Positions 10,533 to 20,500 of a stretch of DNA of 64,000 nucleotides are shown piece by piece. Where the stretch lies: the NCBI GenBank assembly GCA_004194705.1, contig SADC01001317.1, positions 1-64,000 of the forward strand, given 5' to 3'. The position numbers and the translations under genes are program-made. Below the pieces are notes generated by a model that was given only the letters and a program-made list of their open reading frames with translations, searched no databases and had not been told where the DNA came from. The first letter of the stretch is position 1; every line of letters begins with the position of its first letter. The stretch is from Ditylenchus dipsaci. Taxonomy: Eukaryota > Nematoda > Chromadorea > Rhabditida > Anguinidae.

Positions 10533-11894
10533 ATGACAGCACCTCTCAGAGCAAAAATCCGGATAGTAGTGAAGAACTTAGAAGCTCTGCTACAAGAAGA
10601 CAACACTTTCCAATGGGAAGAAGATGCCTCTAAGACAGCTACACACAATCTTAACCTCTTGGAAGCAGTCTCAGACAGAGCAAGTGTTCGCCTCAAACAA
10701 GTTGAGCTCCAGATCAACAAAGCATATCAAGCTATTGAAAATTACACCGGCGAAATAATGAATTTAACTGCTGCCAAAAAGGCACAAGAATCAGCAACAT
10801 TTGAGAAGTTTATGACTGACTTCCGTGTAGAGTCTACCATGGAAGAAGCATCAAAAATCTCATCGCAGCTGCAGGACAAGATTGTAAACTGGAAATTTAC
10901 AGCCAGAAAGAAAGCCTGCCAACCAGAAGCAGCAGCCAAGCCATCAATTTCCTATTCTTCGGCAGTGCGACTACCACTTCTCCAGCTTATAAACTTTAGT
11001 GGTGTCAGGGCTGAGTGGCAAGAGTTCTGGGAAATCTTTCGAGTTGCAGTCCATGAGAACCAACAGCTCTCTGCAGCAGAAAAGTTTCTATATCTGCGCT
11101 CCCTTCTAAAAAAGGAAGCAAAAGACTACATAGCTGGACTGTCAACAGAAGCAGCAAACTACTCACTGGCTGTCAAACTACTTAACTCAAAATACGACAA
11201 CAAAGAAGAAAGAACTCGTGAACTGCACCTGCAGCTGCTAGAAAGAAGACAATGCAAATGCTTGAACGACTGCCAAAAACTTGTGATTTTTCTGGCCAAA
11301 ACTGTTCGCCAACTGAAAATCTTGGAGCAGGAAGTGGAGATACCTGCAGTTTGGCTGGTGCTAGAGCAAAATCTGACGCACAATGGACTGCCGAGAAAAT
11401 TCCTGCGAGCGATTCTAGAAAAGAGAGCTTCCGATCCAGAATGGAACACATCAAAATTTTTGGAAGAATTTGAATTGCTGGTCAAGAAAGAAGAGCGACT
11501 GCAAAGCATCTGCAACTCATCAGGGGCAAAAACTGTATATGAAGCCAGCTCTGATGAAGAGTGTTCAGACAATGACTCAGAAAGTGAATACTCAGAGAGT
11601 GAGCAGTCAGAAGACGAACTAGAAGGCAACCAGGAAAAAGAACAGCCCAAGATGAAGACAAGCCCGATTAAGCAACGACCGAAGAGAAAGAGAAAGAAGC
11701 ACAAAGGAATGCTGAGGCGCGCTCAGTCGCTGAGGGGAGTGTTGCGTCTTCGACGCAAAGAATTTACCAGAGCTGTCCCTATCTCCCCTGCTAGCCGCAA
11801 ATTCCCTTTCATAGGCCTGCAGGGGAAGATCAAAACATATTTATTTGTAGTATGTACAGCCTGGGTGTCTGCATCTCTGGTTTACAGTCTCTGA
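10533..11894 (+). CDS. Gag-like protein of a Bel/Pao retrotransposon (DUF1759 type)
   Basis: 453 residues from the first in-frame ATG, at 10533; the open frame extends seven codons further up without an ATG. Residues 1-130 are helical and charged, coiled-coil-like. Residues about 147-215 contain PLLQLINFSGVRAEWQEFW and then a K-F-L-Y-L-R-S-L-L run and ..YIAGLS, the pattern of the DUF1759 domain of Bel/Pao Gag proteins (known family feature). A Ser/Asp/Glu-rich stretch (about 345-380) and an Arg/Lys-rich stretch (about 385-410) follow, a plausible nucleic-acid-binding tail. There is no CCHC knuckle. The last ~50 residues are encoded by the 3' LTR, so the frame runs into the repeat. The protein would form particles that carry the RNA; polymerase must come from elsewhere. 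The frame is intact. Confidence 0.88.
   Translation: MTAPLRAKIRIVVKNLEALLQEDNTFQWEEDASKTATHNLNLLEAVSDRASVRLKQVELQINKAYQAIENYTGEIMNLTAAKKAQESATFEKFMTDFRVESTMEEASKISSQLQDKIVNWKFTARKKACQPEAAAKPSISYSSAVRLPLLQLINFSGVRAEWQEFWEIFRVAVHENQQLSAAEKFLYLRSLLKKEAKDYIAGLSTEAANYSLAVKLLNSKYDNKEERTRELHLQLLERRQCKCLNDCQKLVIFLAKTVRQLKILEQEVEIPAVWLVLEQNLTHNGLPRKFLRAILEKRASDPEWNTSKFLEEFELLVKKEERLQSICNSSGAKTVYEASSDEECSDNDSESEYSESEQSEDELEGNQEKEQPKMKTSPIKQRPKRKRKKHKGMLRRAQSLRGVLRLRRKEFTRAVPISPASRKFPFIGLQGKIKTYLFVVCTAWVSASLVYSL
11731..11739 (+). promoter_or_regulatory. Polypurine tract before the 3' LTR
   Basis: TGAGGGGAG directly abuts the LTR start TGTTGCG, as expected for the plus-strand primer. Confidence 0.7.
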
Positions 11895-12215
11895 CTGTAG
11901 ACCAGAGAGGCAGCTGCCTAGAGCTAAAAGCAATCAGTTGTGTTAAAAAGTGTTGGGCGAAAAGCCTTAGAAAGAAAGCTGTCGATAATATTTGTTGTAA
12001 AAAGAAAAGAAAGTAGAGAAATAAAGCTTTTCAACCGCATTTATTTGCTATTGATTTATTAAAAGTAAAATTGCTAGGCCGAACTGCCTATATTAAAAGA
12101 CCCCCCCCCCTATTCCGGCTAGCCCTCAAATTCCTACTACAACGACCGCGTACTCGACCTAAAAATTCTGTGTCTGGCAGCCGAGGATTTAGACCGCCCA
12201 AAGGCTGTCGTCACA
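11740..12215 (+). repeat. 3' long terminal repeat
   Basis: Near-identical to 9729-10203: one C/T change at about 11881 and one extra C in the C-tract. After its ACA end comes AAATCTGACGCACAAT, a 16-base copy of gag sequence at about 11369-11384, then the inverted primer-binding site. This looks like a template-switch junction. Confidence 0.92.
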
Positions 12216-12247
12216 AAATCTGACGCACAATCCTGCCAAGATCGCCA

Positions 12248-12421
12248 TGTCGCGAGCAGCCACGGCCAACAGCTCGTGAATTGGAAAAAGGGGGAATGGA
12301 GGGGATATTTGATCCCACTCCCTTTGGATCCGCAGGGAAATGCCTTAACCAGTAGGCCACCAAACCCCAGACTGGGAAAGTGAATAATTTTGTAGACATC
12401 ACTTGCGTCGAAGACGCAACA
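12248..12421 (-). mobile_element. Inverted 174-bp short LTR containing a tRNA-like gene
   Basis: Read on the minus strand it starts with the same 19 bases as the long LTR (TGTTGCGTCTTCGACGCAA), ends GCTCGCGACA, and is followed at once by the primer-binding site TGGCGATCTTGGCAGGAT (12247-12230). So it is the 5' end of a second, miniature retroelement that shares LTR start and primer site with the long one but has an otherwise different LTR. The LTR body is occupied by a tRNA-like sequence with a T-run. Confidence 0.7.
12290..12368 (-). ncRNA. tRNA-like sequence with A and B boxes and a T-run terminator
   Basis: About 79 nt beginning GGGGTTTGG. The D-arm GCC-TACTGGTTAA-GGC forms a good A box (TGGCCTACTGGTTAAGGC). 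The T-arm GGGATCAAATATCCC forms a B box with a 5-bp stem. The ends GGGG/CCCC can pair as an acceptor stem, and TTTTT follows at 12289-12285. The anticodon arm is poor (TTCCC...GGGAG, oversized loop), so it is unlikely to be a working tRNA. It may serve as a Pol III promoter. Confidence 0.6.
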
Positions 12422-12600
12422 CTATAGTCAGCATAAAGTTAAAGCTATTCCACAGTTAACATCGAGGGTGAGCTGTAATGTGGTAAACATGATTTGTTAG
12501 CTATTAAGTTTCAGCAACGCTATAGTTACTATAAAGCTTAAGCTATTTTAGTTTACATCAAAGGTTAACTGTAATCATTACAGTGTGATGCAGTCAACGT
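12422..12600 (+). repeat. Satellite array resumes right of the LTR element
   Basis: Two further diverged units ending near 12600 at CAGTCAACGTGTTCC. Confidence 0.8.
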
Positions 12601-12660
12601 GTTCCTACCTTTATTGCAAAAAAGTTTAAATTTTTTTTAACAAGTTATGGGTCGCAAACT
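12598..12660 (+). repeat. 63-bp block, inverted partner of 16918-16985
   Basis: CGTGTTCCTACCTTTATTGC ... GTTATGGGTCGCAAA, found inverted 4.3 kb away with small differences. The pair flanks the 3' end of the host gene. They may be two insertions of one small element. Confidence 0.6.
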
Positions 12661-14138
12661 GACACTAAGCCTCCCTCTTATTGTGAAAAGGCGGATGGAT
12701 GGGTCGTTATTATAATCATAAATACACACCTGCATACCTGCCCGCCTGCCTGCCTCTCCAACCCATAAATAAAGGCCATAGGTAAAGGGAGATGACCCTA
12801 GCCATATAAGACAGTGGTTTGCGAGCGGTTGCCGGTCAGCACAAAGGTCATAGGCAAGAATGGCTGACCTATAAGGTTTGGCATAAAGATTGTCAAACAT
12901 TTGTTGAATAAAAAGTTATTAGTGAGTACCCAAGGTATCTATCAATATCTTACGCTCAGCTTCTCAAAACAGTCGATCCTCAATAGACCGACCACCCCCT
13001 CCCCCCTCCCTCAAGTTTGTTCCAGCCTGGGTTAAGATGTTGTTTCTGTCGAAAAAAATAGCTTTTCAGCATAATTTTCAGCGTTATTCGCTGAAAGTGA
13101 TCAGCCTAATCACGAAAACCGCAAAAATTATAATTCTCACTCCCCTGAACTACTACTTCAGTACAGCCGACCTTGGATAGTACGAACCCCCGATAAGACG
13201 TACTCTCGATAGTACGTACTCATTGTAAGCTGTTTGGTTATTTTCATTCACCTTAAATAAGGCTATTGGTGCCCCTGATAGTACGTACCGCTAGTCTCGT
13301 GAAGTGCTAGCTATTTAGTTTCAGCAGCGCTATAGTTAGCATGAAGCTTCAGCTGTTCCATCGTCGTACTCTTTAAAAGAAAAACATAATTCGAGATTAC
13401 TTATTTTTGACTAATTTTACATTAACATAACTATATTACGAGATGACTTCAATTGGTAAGCTGTGCTACGTGTATGTCTCTACACAACTACTTTTCCAGC
13501 TTGTAATTTTATGATATTGCCTGCTTAATAGCCTTTCAGACTTAGATTGATAGGATCTTAAATGACACATATTTTTTTTTTGTAAAATCTTCCGATGAGT
13601 TACCAAGTCTCGCTCGCATCAATAGAGACGGAAACAGTTGGCTGATTTAGCCCAAATGCAAAATGAGTTGGATGCAACATACAGTTGTTACAAAAATACC
13701 TAAAAAATCAAGTTTTTTAAGAATTTTTATATTTGAATGTTTGTGTCTTAAGGGTATTTGAAATAAAATTATATTTAGTAAGAAAAATACTAGAAAGAGA
13801 TTTTGAAGGGTTGGTTCTCAAATGGTTTTTTCATTATTAAAAAGTATTGAAATGTTTATTGTTTTATGTCTTGTATTGGACAATGAATGAATTAAGCACA
13901 ACTTATGAACAATCTGAATGAATTGGATAAAAAAAAATTACACAATAATATTTCACAGATGTTTCTATGCTTAATTTTCTGGCTTAATGAAAAAAAAATA
14001 GAGGCAATAAACAAATTCTGACAAGAAGGAGATCGGCGAAAAACACAAAAAAGCGGGAGGAATATTTAAAAAAGCAATATTAATAAAACTGATTTATTGG
14101 ACGATGTGTGTGTGCATTCTACCCTAAACAAATGCCTA
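12661..14138. other. Non-coding stretch downstream of the minus-strand gene
   Basis: 12660-12900 is a GC-richer patch (CCTGCCCGCCTGCCTGCC). 13170-13230 holds a lone pogo-like end (CAGCCGACCTTGGATAGTACG). 13818-13905 is a direct repeat of 16449-16545. A minus-strand AATAAA (plus TTTATT near 14092) is a possible poly(A) signal for the gene at 14470. No gene seen. Confidence 0.4.
13818..13905 (+). repeat. ~88-bp direct repeat, copy 1
   Basis: Shares TCATTATTAAAAAGTATTGA, ATGTTTATTGTTTTATGTCT and GAATGAATT with 16449-16545. One copy lies downstream of the host gene and the other inside its intron 5, so they mark a local duplication or two copies of one element. Confidence 0.75.
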
Positions 14139-14297
14139 CAGTCAAGTCTCGATATAAGATACACCCTCGGGACCGGAACAAGTGTATCTTGTATCGAGGT
14201 GTATCTTATATAGAGACTAATTTAAGGAGGTGCATTCAAGTTGGGACGGGCCCAGGTGTATCTTATATCGGGGGTATCTTATATCGAGACTTGACTG
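14139..14297. mobile_element. pogo/Tigger-like MITE, 159 bp
   Basis: Terminal inverted repeats CAGTCAAGTCTCGATATAAG with flanking TA duplications (14137-14138 and 14298-14299). The interior repeats GTATCTTATAT. The short open frame across it is an artefact of the palindrome. Confidence 0.85.
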
Positions 14298-14469
14298 TAC
14301 TACTTGAGAAATAAGAATTTTCTGAAAGGAACACTAGTTACTGGCAACAACAACAAAATATACAATTTGATAAATTTGAGAAAAAAATATTTTAACACGA
14401 TTTTCACGATAAAATTTGCTCTGCTACTGGTCAAGAATATTGATGTATAATTGGGTTGATGGAAGAGTG

Positions 14470-14523
14470 TCATTGGAGCATTTTCTGAACCAGCAGTCTA
14501 GTTTCATCGTTGTCCATGTCGAA
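14470..14523 (-). CDS. Exon 7 (last) of the Gln/Pro-rich gene
   Basis: Follows an ATTTTCAG acceptor in phase 0 and encodes FDMDNDETRLLVQKMLQ and TGA. It continues exon 6 (...LFDFNLSKTG) without a break. The acidic-then-amphipathic end suggests a short interaction helix (inference). Confidence 0.75.
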   Translation of the reverse strand, partial: FDMDNDETRLLVQKMLQ

Positions 14524-17500
14524 CTGAAAATGCGAAAAAACTGTTAATATATTTTTTGTCGTTTCAAAAAAAATCATTTTTGACCATAATGTGAAATATG
14601 TTAAACTTTCAGAGGTTTTGTCTATTTTTAGCTTTTTACAGAGTTGTTCAACACGAGTTGTGACAGAAAGTTAGGCTAAAATATAGTATATGTAGTTCTC
14701 GAAAAAAAGGCTCTCGGCCACTTTTTCGAGTGTTTTAGCACCTAAAACGTGTAGAAAAAAGATGACTTTCGAAAAACTTTTTGACCGAAATTTGACTTTT
14801 CGCCTTGGGGTACTAAGGCAAACACCAGATAAGGGTACCTGGATATCTTTAAAAAATAGAATGTTAGCTGAGGCCTACCGCATAAGGAAACTCGGGTATG
14901 CATACTGTTTTATGCATTCAGAGTCACTCTCAAGTGATTTGTGTCTAAGGTATGTGGGTGTTCGCATCTCAACTCCAAGTCCCAAATCCAAAGAGAATTC
15001 GCCGGGCTTTTTTCGGTTACAATCGACTATTTTTGAAACGAAGATTATAAAATTTAAACAACTTTTAGAGCAAAACTAAAAATGACACAGCCAGTGAATA
15101 ACTGAATTGATCAGCTCTTATTGAAATGAAAAAAATATGTTTTTTTAACAAAACCCTACCTAAAATGACATTTTTACATTTAAATTGCATACAAAACCAA
15201 CTCACCCCAGTCTTGCTCAGGTTGAAGTCAAAGAGTTCTATGGTGGTTGAGGAAAGATCGTTTACGCCCACATCCACTGACTTTATGAAGTTTTTGCAGT
15301 CCTCCAGCGAGACTTGGGACAGGAACTGGGGTTGAAAACTCACATTAGACATGCTACACGTTCTTTGGAAATGGTGGGCGGGCTGTTGTTGAAGACTAGA
15401 GTAGAACTGTTGTTGTTGAGAGTGGTTATTACTGTTATTATTGCCACAATACGCACTGTTGTTATTTTCATTGAAGCTTAGGGAGGACTGGAGAGTGGGA
15501 GTGGCCGTAGAGAAGGGTTGCTGGGCTGACGTTGTAAAGCCACCATTTTGTCGTGGTGGACTCAGGATACCCTCTACTTTGGGCTGGATTCCATTAGTCA
15601 TCTGTATTTGGTTGCTGGGGAAACGGGAATCTGCAAAGTTTTGAGGTTTAGTCATTAAAAACAGGTGAATGAACAGATGAAGAATTCAGGCAAAAACCAA
15701 CACAAATCAAATTTTATACTATTTGTAGGGCAGTGTAACAAATAACAATTGGGCGTTAAGAAAGGTAAAATCGAAAACATTAGGAAAATTATATTTCTTC
15801 GAAGGAGTAAAGTCGACGCATGTTATAAGGTAACTCTATATAACGTAAATTTAAGGTCAGAAGTTCGTTCCCACCTTTTCGGAGCAGTTTAAAGCAGTTT
15901 TCACGGAGCAGTTTTCACCTTTTCGGAGCAATTTTTCGGAGCAGCTAAAACTTCGGAGCACTTTTAGCACTCAAGTAAATCTGACGCTCACTAGTAAATC
16001 AGCTTGGGAGACCAAGGCAAGATTTTTTTAAATTCTTTTTGAGATTTGAAAAAATAAAAAAATTGCCTTGGTCCCCGAGCTGAATTGACTGGTGGGGTCA
16101 GGTTTACCTGAGTGGTGGAGGTTAGATTTAGCCGATTTAGCCCTTTCCCAACCTAATTTTTAAAGTTTTTTGACAGCTCTGTTTTCACAGTCTGGCCTTA
16201 AATATTGCAAAGATTCCGATTTTGTCGATCGTTTTACAAAAATTAAAAATTTGTTTTTGTGTCTTGGGCTCCGGCTAAGTCAAGGATAGGCTAGCGTTTA
16301 TTAGAACAGACTTAAAAATCTTTTTATTACTTTGTTGTAGTCAGGGAACACATAAAAGTCCGTCCTAACATATACTGGCCCACCCTTACCTAAGCCTAAG
16401 TTCAAGACTTTACCCAGGGATCCAAGAGATTTGAAGGGCCAGTTTTCAAATGGTTTTAGTGGTTTCCTTTTTCATTATTAAAAAGTATTGAAATGTTTAT
16501 TGTTTTATGTCTTATATAGGACAAAAATGAATGAATTGAGCACAACGTTTCGAAAATCACTTTTAGGAAACTCAAGAACAAATCTTTAAATCACTCGATC
16601 TACATATCTTTAGTCTGATCGAGTGGTTCAAAGTGTGGAAAAGCATTTAACCACAGAAAGGGCGCTGTAAGATTGCGGTTCGTGGCTACGTACCTTAAGC
16701 GTTTTTTTTTCTACGTGACAACATTAAAGTTGAGGTTGATGCCGAACTGTTGGCCTAAATACATGTGGTCATACTACAAAATTCATTTTGAAGCAGTGGT
16801 GGGTTATAAACTCAGAGAGTTAACTTACTTTTATTTTTTAGATAGGTCAGATTACATGTCGTATCAAACCTATATTGTAATCTATCAGAGATAATCTTAT
16901 TTAACAAGATCAAATAGTGTCATTTGCGACCCATAACTTGTTAAAAAATTTTTTTTATCTTTTTTGCAATAAAGGTAAGGAACACGAGCACATCATAAAT
17001 GTCGTGAAAGCGTATGTTGTGATATTGTATCCATATTTCAGTAGACTTTTTTAATGTTCAAATAACCCTCTAATTCCATTATACATAATTTTATTTCTTT
17101 ATACCAAATACAAACCATTGATGTTTGAGCCCATGGAACCGGGCGGTGTATGTCCCATCGCACCTATTTGATGGGCTGTTTGAGAGGAGTTTGGCGAGGG
17201 GCGCTGCCGTCTGACATCCTTGAATGAACTGTATTCCGCAGCTCCATCCTCACCATCTGATTAATGTCGGAACGGGAGTTGGGCCTTTTACTCCACTGAC
17301 CTGCAGCTGCCATACCACCTCCCCTTGCCCACCTAATTATTAGGTAGATTAAAAATTAGATTTCCCACATTTGCCCACCTATCAAATTATTGTGGGTTAA
17401 GGTTGTAGACTGATGCAATTGGTTGGCCGGCACGGAGGTATTAGTCGATTGGAGCTGTTGCTGGTCGTAGCTGAAAATGAAGACGTTATTAAAGGGTTAT

Positions 17501-20500
17501 TTTAAAATGACAGGAAAATATTGCTAACGATACACTTTGTATTAAACATTAATTTTTAGGTCTTTTTGTGTTATCATAAACATTGGTGACTGGAATTGTA
17601 TTCAGTCGTCACATAAATCGTGCAACCAGTTTGAATAAACAAACACTTTCACACTAATTCTAAAATTTTTGAATTTTATAAAACAACAATACATTCTCTT
17701 GTTAGGTTTTGAAATATAAATTTAGACAGAAAAATTGTAAAATTCTGATTGGAACAAAAATTATTGTGGTGTCACAAGCACAAACACTATAAAACCCATC
17801 AGATAATGCCATTTAGTTGAGCTTGGTTGCAAGAATTTTGGGGTTGTCGGGTTTAGGGTTGTCGGGAGAAGCCTTGTTTCGAGTCCACGACAAACTGCTG
17901 GCTTCCTTTTAAATTTATTGAAACTTTTTTGCACAAAAATATCGCTTTACAAAGCTGTGTAAAGACAACGTCTAAATCGCAAATAATCAAGGTCTCACAA
18001 CCTGTTGAAAAAGTTGAGTCAAGCCCAGTATTTAGTCAGCGGTTAGAAATAACACTACCCCGACAACCCTAATTTTGCATACTTTTCTATTTCTCGTCCC
18101 AAAAATGAATGGATAAAAAAATTAGACTAAAATTGATTTGTGTCTATTGGGGATGACTTTTATAGACGATCCAGGACTTACCCAACATTTTATTTGTGTG
18201 CTCCCCATATTTATCGTCTTTCACCCAACTAGTAACATTTTAAAATATTGAGACAGAAAATTATGTTTGTGAATTTTTGATAGTTTTTGCAATTTCAGTG
18301 TTTGCTGGCTAAATTATTTTGCAATATGCCGTTTCAAAGACAGTCATTTGAAAAAAAATACTACTGTCTTCAATCAAACGAAAACTTATGTTCTAACTTG
18401 CCAGCGGTTGTAAAGACAACTGTGAAACAGCTTCTCACAGTTAACTTGTCATGCGAACGTTGAAATTAACGTTCTCGTGAAATATCACAAAAAAGCTTTT
18501 TGATTTTCACACAATTTTTGAAACGCCTTTTTGTTTGCTCACTGAAAAGTCAGAAAATAGATTTACTCACCCGCCATATGGACTCAGATGCTGGTTGTTC
18601 ATGGGATTGGACGGGGAGGGGAATTGAGGAGAATGCACACTTGACATACTGCTCTGTTGCTGCATGGATGTGCCATTCTGGTAGACTTGACCAGTGGTTG
18701 GTTGTTGTTGCTAAAATTTGTAAATACAGTGAATTTCATTTAAAAACAAAATCAGCAGGATTTACCTGATATGGATGGATCATGCCATTAGTAGACACTT
18801 GTCCAGGGCTTTGCTGAGCCATACCGTATGTTTGCTTCTTTGGCCTGACATCATTGCTCATTCCCACCACATTTTGATTGTTGGTCACACTTTTTCTTTT
18901 TAACATGCTTTTCTTGTTGGCCGCTCCATTGAGCATGCCTGCTACTACTGGTGGTGTTGGTACTGGTGCTGGTCCCGGCTGACCAGGTTGACCATTTACC
19001 ATCGGCATTTGATGAGAGGGCTGTTGGGCCGGGAACATCATCTGAAAATTTTGTTTAGCTGATTTTTGTCATATTTGAGTTAGTCAAGGAGCTCATTTTG
19101 CAGCTGCATTTTTAGCTAAGAAAAAATGGTAAAAGAGCCCAAAAACGAACACTCTGTCTGTAAGAATATATTTTCAGGCATACAGAGAACCTAGTTTTTG
19201 TTTGTTGAAAGACATAGTCCACTGCAAAGAAAGTTCGGTATAGAGCTTTCATAACCAACGATTTTCTAACTTTCTTCATATCTATTAAATAAAAGAAAAT
19301 TAATATGGAAGTCAAGAAAAGTTGAAAATTTCACTTTCACTTTCCAACTTACCTATTCTCAATGGGCTTCACAAAAATGATTCTCAAGTCATGATAGAAT
19401 TTTTCAATAAGTCCAGCATAGCCAAAAAAATTAAAATGTGCCGGTAATTGTTAAATAGTTTTTGTTATATTTCGGTATCTTTTTAAATTTTATTTTTTTA
19501 TCGTTTTTATCAATTAAAAAAGTAGCCAGTAAGAAATTTTCTTGTTATTTTCATGAAACCTTTAAAAAATACAGTCGACGCTCGATTCACTGATCACCCG
19601 ATTTAGTGTTCAGCTCGATTCAGTGTTCATCTAAACCCAACTTATTTAGTCAGCGTCTAAGTAAAATGACTAAAGTCGACGCTCGATTTAGTGTTCAGTT
19701 CGATTTAGTGTTCACCTAGAGCGGCCCCAGAGTGAACACTAAATCGAGCGTCTACTGTAGCGAAGAATAAAATCTCTTTTAATAAGATAGAAACTCGAAA
19801 TATTCCCATGTTATGAAACCGAAAAATGAGCACAGTTATATGAAGTAATTCATGAAATCGTTTGGCAGATTGCACGTTAACCTTTTCATGGCTTGTTCGC
19901 ATATTTGGATTTTATGTTTGAGTTCGGATCGGAGATATCAAAAAGAACAAGAAAAAAATTAGGTGCTTCTTTAGCCCCCCCCCTTCATTTTCGGATTTTT
20001 TGAAAAATGGCCCAAAAACCTCCCAAATTTATTTTTCCTGCACAGCACGATAAAAGAAACATATCCAAACACCTTCTGACTCTGAATGCACCAAAAAAAT
20101 ATGCATAATAGAGCTCTATGTACAGTAGGCCTTAAAAAATAAAAAAAACCTTTCCAAACATATTCTTTTTTACCTAGATTTTGCTTAAAAGAGGCTAAAA
20201 TTCGTTCAAGAATACCCTAGAAGACCATCCACCTCAAAATGCCCGAAACTAATTAAAGCACATTTTCACGGTCTTGCAGTGACCATCATAGAGGAAGAAG
20301 ATAGCACGTGTATATGGGTTGGAGATGGTCAACTGCCTGAGCAATATCGTTATCGATATTTTTACTATCTTAAGAACAAGCGCAATGGTGGAGAATATTT
20401 TCTGTGCCTTGGCTGCAAAAAGTGAGCTGTTGTTTCACCCTTTTAGACAATTGAATTCAGACAGATACAGTGTTGTCACCAGGGTGGTGTCCTCATCCGG

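Larger units (their letters stand above)
9729..12421 (+). mobile_element. Gag-only Bel/Pao-type LTR retrotransposon with an extra inverted short LTR
   Basis: Order: 5' LTR 9729-10203, primer-binding site 10206-10223, gag 10533-11894, purine tract before 11740, 3' LTR 11740-12215, then 12216-12421, an inverted short LTR plus primer-binding site. The two long LTRs differ only at about two positions, implying a young insertion. There is no protease, reverse transcriptase, RNase H or integrase, so it must be mobilised by a partner. It resembles TR-GAG elements known in plants, here with a Bel/Pao Gag. The whole unit is bounded by CTAT duplications, so it went in as one piece. Confidence 0.85.

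Noticed and set aside
11159..11704. 181-codon minus-strand frame
   Set aside because: Shadow of the gag frame; Ser/Cys-rich text mirrors the acidic and Lys/Arg-rich coding strand.
15126..15644. Plus-strand frames opposite exon 6
   Set aside because: The minus strand has consistent splice sites and composition; these are antisense shadows.
17371..17420. A 45-46-nt intron (GTGGGC...TTATTAG) between exons 4 and 5
   Set aside because: It leaves the next frame out of phase and quickly stopped; the longer intron ending TTAATCAG at 17257 fits the phases on both sides.
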